Source: an uncultured Prevotellaceae bacterium (GTDB lineage Bacteria; Bacteroidota; Bacteroidia; Bacteroidales; Muribaculaceae). From it: a DNA stretch of 64,000 nucleotides. The notes under the pieces are model-generated. The model made no database searches. It was not told the DNA's origin and saw only the letters and a program-made list of their open reading frames with translations. Of this stretch, positions 18,995-28,499 are shown piece by piece. The position numbers and the translations under genes were made by a program. The DNA lies in contig ONMF01000001.1 of assembly GCA_900318865.1 (NCBI GenBank), positions 186,001 to 250,000 on the forward strand, read 5' to 3'. Each line of letters begins with the position of its first letter. Positions within the stretch are counted from its first letter, which is position 1.

Positions 18995-19121
18995 GTCATG
19001 TAGAATTTGGTTGAAGTTTATGTTAATTAAAAAAAATGGGGTTTTCCTCTATGGAGCGTAAAGTTAGCAAATTGTTTCCTTCCTTGCAACTTTGTGACGA
19101 AAAAATAGACGTCAGAGCATA

Positions 19122-19159
19122 TAAAAAAACCACCGATTTGCACTTGCGGCAAGCGGTGG
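19122..19159 (-). terminator. Intrinsic terminator after the discoidin-like gene
   Basis: On the minus strand CCACCG pairs with CGGTGG around an inner CTTGC/GCAAG-like arm, followed by seven U residues (A-run 19123-19129). It begins 10 bp after the stop at 19169. Confidence 0.8.
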
Positions 19160-19168
19160 CTACCCGAA

Positions 19169-19873
19169 TCAATGCACATCGATTCCGTCGAAATACAATT
19201 CGGTGATGGCTGTGTCGTTGTATCTCTTTCCGGGATACACTTCCCTTATCTCGAACTTAAGCGACCACCGGGGTGCATTCTCGTCATGGAAGCCCAGGGT
19301 GCCCACATCAAAGCACTGCAACGAGCGGCTGTCGACCAAGTCCAGGATGGCATAGGGTTTCTCATTATAATAGAGCAGAAGCGATTTAACACGGCCGTTG
19401 TCGCGCCAGGCTTTTTCACTTTTGACGTAGCCATTCATGATTTTCACTGTGGTAATGCGAGGGCACCCACCGCCAAACTCATAGCGCAGCCATTCGCCGA
19501 TGCCTTCGCCCGGAGTGCCTTCCACCCACGCCGTTTCATGGTCGAAGTCGTGTGCGTTACCGGCTGTGTAGGTATGGGATTGAGAAGGCGGCAGTGCGCT
19601 CGATGCTGTGATGGTGTCAACAATCCCGCCGCAGTACCAATTGCACATGCCGCTATAAAACTCTTCAAAGATGAGATTTTCCTCCATCTTCTGCACGAGT
19701 TTTTGTTCCTTGACGGTGAGTTTGCGGGTGTTCATGGCTTGCTGGAGCCGATTGTACTGCTCGGTGGGAAAATCTTGTATCGGATACACATTGCTGGGCT
19801 TGATGTGTCGCACTTGCGCCGGCAACCCCATGGATGCCAGCAACAAAATCGAGATAGTGATGATAGTTTTCAT
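19169..19873 (-). CDS. Secreted protein with NADase-type glycan-binding (discoidin-like) domain
   Basis: This 234-residue protein has a signal peptide (1-20, ...MGLPAQ). An N-terminal helical part of ~60 residues precedes a discoidin-like domain with the pattern HDFDHETAWVEGTPGEGIGEWLRYEF...ITTVKIMNGYVKS...WRDNGRVKSLLLYYN. That pattern is characteristic of the family named NADase-type glycan-binding domain. A probable ligand is carbohydrate, and no catalytic residues are apparent. It follows nspC by 17 bp and ends in a strong terminator, so it may be the last gene of the uvrD-nspC transcript. The family call is from memory of the motif only. Confidence 0.7.
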   Translation of the reverse strand: MKTIITISILLLASMGLPAQVRHIKPSNVYPIQDFPTEQYNRLQQAMNTRKLTVKEQKLVQKMEENLIFEEFYSGMCNWYCGGIVDTITASSALPPSQSHTYTAGNAHDFDHETAWVEGTPGEGIGEWLRYEFGGGCPRITTVKIMNGYVKSEKAWRDNGRVKSLLLYYNEKPYAILDLVDSRSLQCFDVGTLGFHDENAPRWSLKFEIREVYPGKRYNDTAITELYFDGIDVH

Positions 19874-19890
19874 AGTGTTAATTATTATTG

Positions 19891-21042
19891 TTAACTCATG
19901 CGTGATTTATAGTCTTCATAGGTAAACTCGCGCAAAACAACCACAGCTCCGTCGGTGCGCTGAAGCAGAATGGCCGGATGCTGGATGCCGTTGAACATGG
20001 TGGTCTTGACGGTGGTGTAGTGGTTCATGTCCTCAAAGGTGAGGCGGTCGCCCACTTGCAAGGGATGGTCGAAACTCCAGTCGCCCACAAAGTCACCGCT
20101 CAAGCAGGAATTTCCGCCGATGCGGTAGGTGGGCTTGCTGGCTGTGACCTGTGGCAGGGCTTGCGTGATGCGGGGCTGGTAGGGCATTTCCAGGCAATCG
20201 GGCATGTGGCATGCAAACGACACGTCGACGATGGCGGTGGCAATTCCGCTATTGGTGACCACATCGACCACGGTCGCCTCCAAATCACCTGTTTGCCAAC
20301 AAAATGCACTGCCGGGCTCAAGTATCACTTCAAGGTTGGGATAGCGACGGCTGAACGAGTTCAGCAAGCCGATAAGATGGTTCACATCGTAGTCCGAGCG
20401 CGTCATCAAGTGGCCGCCACCCATGTTGATCCATTTCAAATGTGGAAGGAAGTGCCCAAATTGTTTTTCGACAGCCTCCAGAACCTTCTGCAAATCGTAG
20501 GACGTGCTCTCACATAAGGCATGAAAATGGAAGCCGTCGATGCCTGCGGGCAATTCAGGCAAGGCTTCGGCAGTAACGCCAAAGCGCGAGCCGGGACAGC
20601 AGGGATTGTAGATGTCGGTATCGATGACCGAGCACATGGGATTGATGCGCAATCCGCACGACACTTCTTTGCCCGGATGGGCCGTATTATAATCCTCGAT
20701 GCGGTGTTTGAAGCGGTCGAATTGTTCAACCGAGTTGAACGTGATGTGCGAGCTGCCAGCCAAGAAAGCGTCAATCGTATCGTCGGTATAGGCTGGACAA
20801 TAGGTATGGGCACGGCAATCCAGTTCCTCATTGGCAAGCCGCATCTCGTTGATGCTGCTCGCTGTGGAGCCGATGCCATATTCCCTGAAGATGGGAAACG
20901 TGCGCCACAACGCATTGGCCTTGAACGCCATGATGATGGTGGCTCCACTTTGCCGGCTCACACGGGTAATCAGGTCGAGGTTGCACCGCAGCCTCTGCTC
21001 GTAAACGATATAATAAGGGGTGGGGAAGTGCTGCGTGGTCAT
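19891..21042 (-). CDS. nspC: Carboxynorspermidine decarboxylase
   Basis: This PLP-dependent decarboxylase of the alanine racemase fold (383 residues) converts carboxyspermidine or carboxynorspermidine to the polyamine. The PLP lysine is probably Lys41 in IIMAFKANALW. Other landmarks are GIGSTASSINEMRLA, the HFHALCESTSY loop, WINMGGGHLMT (phosphate binding) and ILEPGSAFCWQTGDLEATVVDV. The C-terminal GNSCLSGDFVGDWSFDHPLQVGD contains the Cys/Asp active-site pair contributed across the dimer. The ATG overlaps the uvrD stop by 4 bp. The partner dehydrogenase gene is not in this window. Confidence 0.92.
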   Translation of the reverse strand: MTTQHFPTPYYIVYEQRLRCNLDLITRVSRQSGATIIMAFKANALWRTFPIFREYGIGSTASSINEMRLANEELDCRAHTYCPAYTDDTIDAFLAGSSHITFNSVEQFDRFKHRIEDYNTAHPGKEVSCGLRINPMCSVIDTDIYNPCCPGSRFGVTAEALPELPAGIDGFHFHALCESTSYDLQKVLEAVEKQFGHFLPHLKWINMGGGHLMTRSDYDVNHLIGLLNSFSRRYPNLEVILEPGSAFCWQTGDLEATVVDVVTNSGIATAIVDVSFACHMPDCLEMPYQPRITQALPQVTASKPTYRIGGNSCLSGDFVGDWSFDHPLQVGDRLTFEDMNHYTTVKTTMFNGIQHPAILLQRTDGAVVVLREFTYEDYKSRMS

Positions 21043-23384
21043 AATATCTTGAATTTAGCAAATTTCAACAACAAGGTTTTCACCCCCACATCACCAAAGT
21101 CGACCACTATCTTGGCATCCGTTCCGCTGGTGTCGATGGTGGTAATGGCACCCTGGCCGAAGCGGGAGTGGTTGATGATGCATCCCTCGCTCACCTCGTC
21201 GACGGTGTGGGTGACAAAATCTCCCGGCGTTGCGGCCGGTGCGGCCGATGGCCGCGAGCTTTGCGGGCTGGCAGGCTGTGCAGGCCGCTCAAGCGACCGG
21301 CGATACTCCACACTGGGACGCTGGGGACGCGGCGAGAAGGATGGCACATCGCGCTGAGTGCCCGCAAACGATGATGAGGTGGCACTCATCTGTAAATACT
21401 GCGGGTCGATGTCGCTGATGAAGCGACTCATCACGCACAAGTTGGTTTGACCATTGCGGTAGCGTGAAGTGGCGTAGGTGATGACGCAATTTTGCATGGC
21501 TCGGGTGATGGCCACATAGAGCAGTCGCCGCTCTTCCTCGATTCCGGCAAGCGTGTCGCTGCTCATGGCCGATGGAAACAAGTCTTCCTCGACACCGACG
21601 ATAATCACGTTCTTGAATTCCAACCCCTTGGCAGCATGAACCGTCATGAGGGTCACACGCTCGCCCGATTGGCTGTCGTCCTCATCTTGGTCGGTGAGTA
21701 GCGAGGTTTCGGCCAGGAAGTCGGTGAGACGGTTGCTTTCATCGCCTTCCTCTTCCTTTTGCAGCACAAAATCGTTCACGGCGTTGACAAGCTCATCGAT
21801 GTTTTCCTGCCTGCTGATATTCTCGGGCGTGTTGTCGCCCAGCAGTACGGCTTTGAGCCGGGAACGGGCGATGACTTCTTCGGCCACATCGAGAGCCGAA
21901 GCCCCATTGTTGTTCAGCTCAATGAGACCCTTGATAAGGTCGGTGAATGCCGACATTTTTTTCTTAATGCCCGAGTTGACGTTCAACCCGCTCTCATCGG
22001 GGTTACACAGCACATGCCAAAGGCTCACTCCCTGTTCGAGTGCGCAATGTTGCACCCGGCCCATGGTGATGTCGCCAATGCCGCGTGCAGGTGTGTTGAC
22101 GACTCGCCGCAACGCCTCATCATCATCGGGGTTGATGATAAGACGGAAATAGCACACTGCGTCTTTCACTTCCTTGCGTTGATAGAACGATAAGCCGCCA
22201 TAGATACGGTAGGGGATAGCCTCGCGTGTGTGGCCGTGCTTGTCGCGCCGGCCTCCATTTTTGAGTGCTTCCTCGAGCGTTCGCGACTGGGCGTTGGTGC
22301 GATAGAGCACCGCAATGTCTTCGTAGGAGCAACCCGTCCGAGCCTTGAGCGAAGCAATCTGATTGGCCACCACATAGGCTTCCTCATAGTCACTGAAGCA
22401 CTGAATGACCGGAATCCTGTCGCCGACGGCATTTTCCGAGAAAATGTGCTTGCTGATTTGCTTTTTATTTTTGGCTATCAGGCTATTGGCCGCTTCGATG
22501 ATGCGCTGCGTGGACCGGTAGTTCTGTTCAAGTTTGAATGTTTGCAAGTTAGGGTATTCCTTCGACAGCCCCAGAATATTGGCAATATTGGCTCCGCGAA
22601 ACGAGTAGATGCTTTGTGCGTCATCGCCCACCACACACAGCCGGCCATGGCGCTTGCACAATTGCGACACAATGAGATGCTGGGCAAAGTTGGTGTCCTG
22701 GTACTCGTCGACAAGGATGTACTGGAACATGTCCTGATAACGCTCGCACACATCGGGATTGTCACGCAGCAAGATATTGGTGTAGAACAGCAAGTCGTCG
22801 AAGTCCATGGCACCCGCCACCCGGCAGCGGTTCCAATAGGTTTTATAAATAATGTGGGTGAGAGGCCGCTGTGCCTTGTCGTCGGCATCGCGCAGCGCTC
22901 GGTTGCGGGCATAATCGTCGGGTGATATGAGCATATTCTTCACCATGGAGATGCGCGACTGCAACGTGGCGGGCTTGTACTCCTTGTCGTCAAGTCCCAT
23001 ATCCTTGACAATGAGCTTGATCAGCGACCGCGAGTCGGTAGCGTCGTAGATGGTAAAATCACTCTTAAAACCGATGCGCTCGGCATTGGCCCGCAGAAGG
23101 CGGGAAAAGATGGAGTGGAAGGTGCCCATCCACAACTGGCGTGCCTGCATGGAATCGACCATGCGCACGATGCGCTCGCGCATCTCACGGGCCGCCTTGT
23201 TGGTAAAAGTGAGCGCCATGATGCGGAAGGGGGGCAGTCCCAGGTTAAGCAAGTGCACAATTTTATACGTGAGCACACGGGTCTTGCCCGACCCGGCGCC
23301 CGCTATCACAAGCTGTGGCCCGTCGCAGTAGAGCACAGCTTGCCGCTGCTGTTCATTGAGTTGCTTTAAATATTCGTTGTCCAA
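21039..23384 (-). CDS. UvrD/PcrA-type superfamily 1A DNA helicase
   Basis: The helicase has 781 residues: Walker A GAGSGKT (29-35), motif Ia LTFTNKAAREMRERI, motif II VDEYQDTN, motif III VVGDDAQSIYSFRGA, motif IV FKLEQNYRST, motif V LMTVHAAKGLEFKNVIIVG and motif VI RRLLYVAITRAM. A Pro/Ser/Arg-rich linker leads to a PcrA-like C-terminal module (GCIINHSRFGQGAITTID...VDFG). It unwinds 3'-5' in nucleotide-excision and mismatch repair or at stalled polymerases. The start is TTG at 23384 (Leu codon read as Met), because DNEYLKQLNEQQRQAVLYCDGP is the family N-terminus and no upstream ATG was found. Confidence 0.93.
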   Translation of the reverse strand: MDNEYLKQLNEQQRQAVLYCDGPQLVIAGAGSGKTRVLTYKIVHLLNLGLPPFRIMALTFTNKAAREMRERIVRMVDSMQARQLWMGTFHSIFSRLLRANAERIGFKSDFTIYDATDSRSLIKLIVKDMGLDDKEYKPATLQSRISMVKNMLISPDDYARNRALRDADDKAQRPLTHIIYKTYWNRCRVAGAMDFDDLLFYTNILLRDNPDVCERYQDMFQYILVDEYQDTNFAQHLIVSQLCKRHGRLCVVGDDAQSIYSFRGANIANILGLSKEYPNLQTFKLEQNYRSTQRIIEAANSLIAKNKKQISKHIFSENAVGDRIPVIQCFSDYEEAYVVANQIASLKARTGCSYEDIAVLYRTNAQSRTLEEALKNGGRRDKHGHTREAIPYRIYGGLSFYQRKEVKDAVCYFRLIINPDDDEALRRVVNTPARGIGDITMGRVQHCALEQGVSLWHVLCNPDESGLNVNSGIKKKMSAFTDLIKGLIELNNNGASALDVAEEVIARSRLKAVLLGDNTPENISRQENIDELVNAVNDFVLQKEEEGDESNRLTDFLAETSLLTDQDEDDSQSGERVTLMTVHAAKGLEFKNVIIVGVEEDLFPSAMSSDTLAGIEEERRLLYVAITRAMQNCVITYATSRYRNGQTNLCVMSRFISDIDPQYLQMSATSSSFAGTQRDVPSFSPRPQRPSVEYRRSLERPAQPASPQSSRPSAAPAATPGDFVTHTVDEVSEGCIINHSRFGQGAITTIDTSGTDAKIVVDFGDVGVKTLLLKFAKFKIL

Positions 23385-23394
23385 GATCGGTTCT

Positions 23395-23454
23395 AAAAAA
23401 TTGCCACCACAAAGTTAATCGTTATTTCTCAAACTCCAACTTTGGGCGGCAATT
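23395..23454 (-). terminator. Terminator of clpC with the uvrD promoter in its loop
   Basis: On the minus strand AATTGCCGCC (23454-23445) pairs with GGTGGCAATT (23408-23399), one G-U pair, followed by TTTT. The 36-nt loop contains the -7 box TAACTTTG (23417-23410) that probably drives uvrD. It starts 22 bp after the clpC stop. Confidence 0.65.
23410..23417 (-). promoter_or_regulatory. -7 box of the uvrD/pcrA promoter
   Basis: On the minus strand TAACTTTG lies 25 bp upstream of the TTG start. Confidence 0.6.
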
Positions 23455-23476
23455 TCTTTTATCCGCAGGAGGGGAT

Positions 23477-25633
23477 TTATTCTTTGTTCTGCAATGCGGC
23501 CGTGTGCTGAACGCGGGTTGTGATTTTTCCTTTGTCGGCATCCATCACGATGGTGTCGCCGGCATGGGCCGTGTCGCGCAGGAGCATTTCGCTCAGCGGG
23601 TCCTCGATGAGTGACTGAATGGCCCGCTTGAGTGGACGGGCACCATACTGCACATCGAAGCCTTCCTCCACCACCAGCTCTCGCGCGGCATCGGTGATAG
23701 TGAGCTGCAGCCCGGCAGCTTCCACGCGCTCGTAGAATGACCTGAGCTCGATGTCGATGATTTTCATGATGGCATCGCGGTCGAGCGCACCGAATGTGAT
23801 GATGTCGTCCACACGATTGAGAAACTCGGGCGAGAAATGGCGGTTGAGAGCCTTGCGGATGACTGAGTCGCTACGCTCTTTGGTGAGCTGCGAAGTGTTG
23901 AAGCCAATCCCAGCGCCGAAGTCCTTGAGTTCACGCGTACCGATGTTTGAGGTCATGATGATGATGGTGTTTTTGAAGTTCACCTTGCGTCCCAGACTGT
24001 CGGTGAGGTTGCCCTCATCAAGCACTTGCAGCAACATGTTGAACACATCGGGGTGCGCTTTTTCCACTTCGTCGAGCAGAACCACCGAATAGGGATGGCG
24101 ACGCACTTTCTCGGTGAGCTGGCCGCCTTCCTCATATCCCACGTAACCCGGAGGCGCGCCCACAAGACGCGACACATTGAATTTCTCCATGTACTCGCTC
24201 ATGTCGATGCGAATCAACGCGTCGGCCGAGTTAAACAGGAACTCGGCCAGCCGCTTGGCCAGCAATGTCTTGCCCACACCGGTGGGGCCTAAAAACATAA
24301 ACGAGCCGATGGGACGATTCGGGTCGCGCAGTCCCACGCGGTTGCGCCTGATGGCTCGTGCTATCTTGTCGATGGCTTCGTCTTGGCCCACGATTTGGCG
24401 CTTCAGTTCATCGGTCATGCCCAGCAGGCGAATACCTTCGCTCTGTGCAATCCGCTTCACGGGCACCCCTGTCATCATGGCCACCACCTCGGCCACATCG
24501 TTTTCATCGACGGTTTGACGCCGAGCGTCCAGCTCGGCTTCCCAGGCGGTCTTGGCGTCCTCAAGTTCCAGCGTGAGGCGCTCTTGCAGGTCGCGGTAGT
24601 TGGCCGCGCTCTCAAAGTTCTGCGCCTGCACGGCCTTGAACTTGTCGGCCTGAGCTTGTGCGATGCGGGCTTCAAGCGATTGAATGTCTTGAGGCACCTC
24701 CACCTTTGCGATGTGCGCACGAGAGCCGGCCTCGTCGAGGGCGTCGATGGCTTTGTCGGGGAAGAACCGGTCGGTCACATAACGGTCGGTGAGCGACACG
24801 CATGCTTGCAGCGCCTCCTCGGTATAGCTCACGCCATGATGCTTCTCATAGGCATCCTTGATGTTGTGAAGAATCTCCAGTGTCTCTTCGGTGGTGGTGG
24901 GTTCCACAATCACTTTTTGGAAGCGGCGTTCGAGAGCGCCGTCTTTCTCGATGCTTTTACGATACTCGTCGAGTGTGGTGGCGCCGATGCACTGGAACTC
25001 ACCGCGAGCCAGAGCCGGCTTGAGCAAGTTGGCGGCATCCATCGACCCCGACGAGTTGCCGGCGCCCACAATGTTGTGAATCTCATCAATGAAGAGAATC
25101 ACTTGCTTGTTTTTCGCCACTTCGTCAATCACGGCTTTGATGCGTTCCTCGAATTGTCCACGGTATTTGGTGCCGGCCACCAGTGCGGCCATGTCGAGCG
25201 CAATGATGCGCTTGTCGAAGAGTACATGGGTCACCTTGCGGTCCACGATGCGCTTGGCCAGCCCCTCGATAATGGCGCTTTTTCCCACGCCCGGCTCGCC
25301 AATCATCACCGGGTTGTTCTTCTTGCGACGGCTCAAAATCTGAGCCAGGCGCTCGATTTCGCGCTCGCGTCCCACCATCGGGTCAAGTTTTCCTTCCAAG
25401 GCTGCTTGAGTGATGTCGGTGCCGTATTTGTCGAGCATGGGAGTGTCAGAATTGTCACTTTTGCTGACATTTCGTCGGGCACTGCTGCTTCGCGCGCCGT
25501 GGCGAGGCTCATCGTCGCCGCGGTAGTCTTCTTCCTCATCATCCTCTTCTTCCGAGAATCCGGCACCAGCCTGCGGTGCCACCGAGTCGTGAAGCCACCA
25601 TTGTAATTGATTGTGATGGTCGTTATAATTCAT
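23477..25633 (-). CDS. clpC: ClpC-like Hsp100 AAA+ unfoldase lacking the N-domain
   Basis: The protein has 718 residues from [13 protein letters not shown]. It has two AAA+ modules: D1 with Walker A GEPGVGKS (112-119) and [15 protein letters not shown], and D2 with GPTGVGKT and [20 protein letters not shown]-like middle region ([29 protein letters not shown]) marks the ClpC type. It would unfold proteins for ClpP or on its own. The double Clp_N domain that normally binds adaptors (~150 residues) is absent. In its place are a short aromatic segment, a very acidic run (28-36) and a basic Ser/Arg stretch. A longer in-frame start at 25795 would cross the promoter and adds no Clp_N residues. Confidence 0.88.
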   Translation of the reverse strand: MNYNDHHNQLQWWLHDSVAPQAGAGFSEEEDDEEEDYRGDDEPRHGARSSSARRNVSKSDNSDTPMLDKYGTDITQAALEGKLDPMVGREREIERLAQILSRRKKNNPVMIGEPGVGKSAIIEGLAKRIVDRKVTHVLFDKRIIALDMAALVAGTKYRGQFEERIKAVIDEVAKNKQVILFIDEIHNIVGAGNSSGSMDAANLLKPALARGEFQCIGATTLDEYRKSIEKDGALERRFQKVIVEPTTTEETLEILHNIKDAYEKHHGVSYTEEALQACVSLTDRYVTDRFFPDKAIDALDEAGSRAHIAKVEVPQDIQSLEARIAQAQADKFKAVQAQNFESAANYRDLQERLTLELEDAKTAWEAELDARRQTVDENDVAEVVAMMTGVPVKRIAQSEGIRLLGMTDELKRQIVGQDEAIDKIARAIRRNRVGLRDPNRPIGSFMFLGPTGVGKTLLAKRLAEFLFNSADALIRIDMSEYMEKFNVSRLVGAPPGYVGYEEGGQLTEKVRRHPYSVVLLDEVEKAHPDVFNMLLQVLDEGNLTDSLGRKVNFKNTIIIMTSNIGTRELKDFGAGIGFNTSQLTKERSDSVIRKALNRHFSPEFLNRVDDIITFGALDRDAIMKIIDIELRSFYERVEAAGLQLTITDAARELVVEEGFDVQYGARPLKRAIQSLIEDPLSEMLLRDTAHAGDTIVMDADKGKITTRVQHTAALQNKE

Positions 25634-25668
25634 AAAGGTGTATTTATCGTTTTGAAGTGTTATTGACA

Positions 25669-25676
25669 CAAAATTA
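25669..25676 (-). promoter_or_regulatory. -7 box of the clpC promoter
   Basis: On the minus strand TAATTTTG lies 35 bp upstream of the ATG at 25633, with a CTTG about 20 nt further upstream. Confidence 0.55.
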
Positions 25677-25795
25677 GCAAACTTTGTGCCAACGAACAAG
25701 CACAAGGCGCCATTTTGATGGTTAATGGCATGTAACACGCCTGCTTTTGCTGAAAAAATCATGTTAAACACATGGGATTTTCGAGAAAAAATCAT

Positions 25796-25803
25796 TAACT
25801 TTG
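25796..25803 (+). promoter_or_regulatory. -7 box of the gyrA promoter
   Basis: TAACTTTG lies 95 bp upstream of the gyrA ATG and diverges from clpC. The gyrA 5' UTR would be about 88 nt and GC-rich (GGGGCCGAGTGGGGCC region), with no recognised riboregulator. Confidence 0.55.
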
Positions 25804-25898
25804 TAAGTTATTTTTAAGTTATTGGGCTGTCGTGCCAGCCTGGGGCCGAGTGGGGCCTGCGGTGCGCTGTCCGAAACCTAAAGTATTGAGACATTTTT

Positions 25899-28472
25899 AT
25901 GGAAACCAACAACGACAGGATTCTTGAAATCAACATTGAGAATGAGATGAGGACCTCGTACATCGACTATTCGATGTCGGTCATCGTTTCTCGTGCACTG
26001 CCCGATGTGCGCGACGGCTTCAAGCCCGTGCACCGCAGGGTACTCTACGGCATGGCAAAGGCAAGAAATCTTTCCAATGCCCCTTATCGCAAGTCGGCCC
26101 GCACCGTGGGCGACGTGATGGGTAAGTATCATCCCCATGGCGACTCGTCAATCTATCTGGCCATGGTGCGCCTGGCACAAGACTGGGCCATGCGCTATCC
26201 GCTGGTTGATGGCCAGGGTAACTTTGGCTCGATCGACGGCGACAGCCCAGCAGCCATGCGTTACACTGAAGCACGCCTCGACAAAATGGGCGAGCTGATG
26301 ATGGACAATCTCGACGAAGACACCGTGAACTTTGTGCCTAACTACGACAACACGCTGCGTGAGCCCGAAGTGCTGCCCACGCGTTTCCCCAATCTGCTGG
26401 TGAATGGTGCCAGTGGCATTGCCGTGGGAATGGCCACCAACATGCCACCTCATAATCTGAGCGAGTGCATTGATGGCTGCATAGCGTTGCTCGAAAACCC
26501 CGAGATGGAAATTCCCGACCTGATGCAGTACATCAAGGCCCCCGATTTCCCAACGGGAGGAATCATCTATGGCTATCAGGGGGTGAAAGACGCCTTCGAG
26601 ACCGGTCGGGGCCGCATTGTGGTCAGGGCCAAAGCCGAAATTGAGACCGAAGGCAACCACGACAAGATTGTGGTCAACGAGATTCCTTATAACGTCAACA
26701 AGCGTGAACTGATTGAGAACATAGCACGGCTGGTGGAGGAGAAGCGAATCGACGGAATTGCCGATGTGAACGATGAGAGCGACCGCCACGGCATGCGCAT
26801 TGTCATCGATGTGAAAAAGGACTTCAACCCCAATGTGCTGCTCAATAAACTGTATAAAATGACCGAAATGCAGTCGTCGTTCAGTGTGAACAACGTCTGC
26901 CTGGTCAACGGACGACCTACAACGGCCAATCTCAAAGAATTGCTTCAGTATTTCTTGGAGCATCGCCACGAGGTGGTGATTCGCCGAACCAAATTCCAGC
27001 TGAAGAAAGCGCAGGAACGTGCGCACATTGTCGAAGGCCTCATCATTGCCAGCGACAACGTCGACGAGGTGGTGGCCATCATTAAGTCCAGCAAGAGCAC
27101 CGAGGAAGCCATGCGCCGACTGGGTGAGCGTTTCAACCTCGACGAAGTGCAGACAAGGGCCATCGTGGAGATGCGCCTGCGTCAGCTCACAGGACTGGAA
27201 CAGGACAAACTTCACAACGAGCTGGCCGAGTTGCTCAAGACGATCGAATACCTGCAATCGATTCTCAACGATCCCGCCGTGTGCCGCAAAGTCATTGAGG
27301 ATGAATTGCTCGAGGTGAAAGAAAAGTTTGGTGATGAGCGCCGCACCCAAATCAATCCCAACGATGAGGAGATGAATGCCGAAGACTTCTACAGCGACGA
27401 CCCCATGATCATCACCATCTCGCACTTCGGTTATATCAAGCGCACACCGCTCAGCGAATATCGCGCCCAGGCCCGAGGCGGCGTGGGAGCCAAGGGCAGC
27501 GACACACGCGATGAAGACTTCATCGAATTTGTGTACGAGGCCACCAATCATAATTATATGCTCTTCTTCACCGCATTGGGCCGCTGCTACTGGCTGCGCG
27601 TGTTCCAAATTCCCGAAGGGTCGAAGAACAGCAAGGGACGTGCCATCCAGAACCTGCTGAACCTCGGTCCCGAGAACCGCATCTTTGCCTTTGTCAGGGC
27701 CACGAAGCTCACCGACCCCGAATACAACAAGTCGCATTTCATCATGTTCGCCACCAAGAACGGCGTGGTGAAGCGCACTTGCCTCAGCGAGTATTCGCGG
27801 CCGCGAGCCAATGGCGTGCGTGCCATCAACATCAACGACGACGACCAACTCATCGGTGCCGTACTCACCGAGGGCGACAGCGAGGTGATTCTCGCCAACC
27901 GCAACGGCCGCGCCATTCGCTTCAACGAGAACAAGGTGAGGGCCATGGGCCGCACAGCTACCGGTGTGCGAGGCATGACTCTGGACGATGACAGCGATGC
28001 CGTGGTGGGCATGATTTGCATGCGCGCCGGCACCCTCGACGATGTGCTGGTGGTTTCGGAGCAAGGCATGGGCAAGCGCAGCAAACTCGATGACTACCGC
28101 GTGACCAATCGTGGCGCCAAAGGTGTTAAAACCATTAACATAACGCCAAAAACTGGCAAGCTAATTGCTATTCGTAATGTGAACGACATGAACGACCTGG
28201 TCATCATCAACAAGAGCGGTATCACCATCCGCTTGAAAGTGAGTGGCCTGCGCGTCATGGGACGAGCCACCCAGGGAGTGCGGCTCATCAACCTCGAGAA
28301 GAAGAACGACCAGATAGCATCGGTGTGCAAGGTCGATACCGAACCCGAGGTGACCGATGAAGAAAGCGTGGCACACGCCTTCACCGAACTGCCCCAGGAG
28401 CCCGTGCAGGACACACTGCCCGATGACGAGCAGATGAACGAAAACAACGAGAATAACGAGAATATCGAATAA
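25899..28472 (+). CDS. gyrA: DNA gyrase subunit A
   Basis: This is an 857-residue type II topoisomerase A subunit. It has an N-terminal winged helix and tower domain, and the active-site tyrosine Tyr122 in [10 protein letters not shown]. The C-terminal pinwheel contains a degenerate GyrA box ([10 protein letters not shown]). The quinolone region reads [11 protein letters not shown]: Ser83 (E. coli numbering) is kept and position 87 is Leu rather than Asp. The last ~35 residues are acidic and Asn/Glu-rich. The gene is divergent from clpC and is followed by a TPR gene after 27 bp. ParC was considered, but the GyrA-box-like motif and length favour GyrA. Confidence 0.93.
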   Translation: METNNDRILEINIENEMRTSYIDYSMSVIVSRALPDVRDGFKPVHRRVLYGMAKARNLSNAPYRKSARTVGDVMGKYHPHGDSSIYLAMVRLAQDWAMRYPLVDGQGNFGSIDGDSPAAMRYTEARLDKMGELMMDNLDEDTVNFVPNYDNTLREPEVLPTRFPNLLVNGASGIAVGMATNMPPHNLSECIDGCIALLENPEMEIPDLMQYIKAPDFPTGGIIYGYQGVKDAFETGRGRIVVRAKAEIETEGNHDKIVVNEIPYNVNKRELIENIARLVEEKRIDGIADVNDESDRHGMRIVIDVKKDFNPNVLLNKLYKMTEMQSSFSVNNVCLVNGRPTTANLKELLQYFLEHRHEVVIRRTKFQLKKAQERAHIVEGLIIASDNVDEVVAIIKSSKSTEEAMRRLGERFNLDEVQTRAIVEMRLRQLTGLEQDKLHNELAELLKTIEYLQSILNDPAVCRKVIEDELLEVKEKFGDERRTQINPNDEEMNAEDFYSDDPMIITISHFGYIKRTPLSEYRAQARGGVGAKGSDTRDEDFIEFVYEATNHNYMLFFTALGRCYWLRVFQIPEGSKNSKGRAIQNLLNLGPENRIFAFVRATKLTDPEYNKSHFIMFATKNGVVKRTCLSEYSRPRANGVRAININDDDQLIGAVLTEGDSEVILANRNGRAIRFNENKVRAMGRTATGVRGMTLDDDSDAVVGMICMRAGTLDDVLVVSEQGMGKRSKLDDYRVTNRGAKGVKTINITPKTGKLIAIRNVNDMNDLVIINKSGITIRLKVSGLRVMGRATQGVRLINLEKKNDQIASVCKVDTEPEVTDEESVAHAFTELPQEPVQDTLPDDEQMNENNENNENIE

Positions 28473-28499
28473 CACAAATTAACTTTAACTAATAAAAAA

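Noticed and set aside
25634..25795. Longer ClpC starting at 25795
   Set aside because: The extension contains the promoter box at 25669-25676 and no Clp_N-like residues.
26148..28064. 638-codon open frame antisense to gyrA
   Set aside because: It mirrors gyrA codons (many His, Val, Leu) and has no start context or motif.
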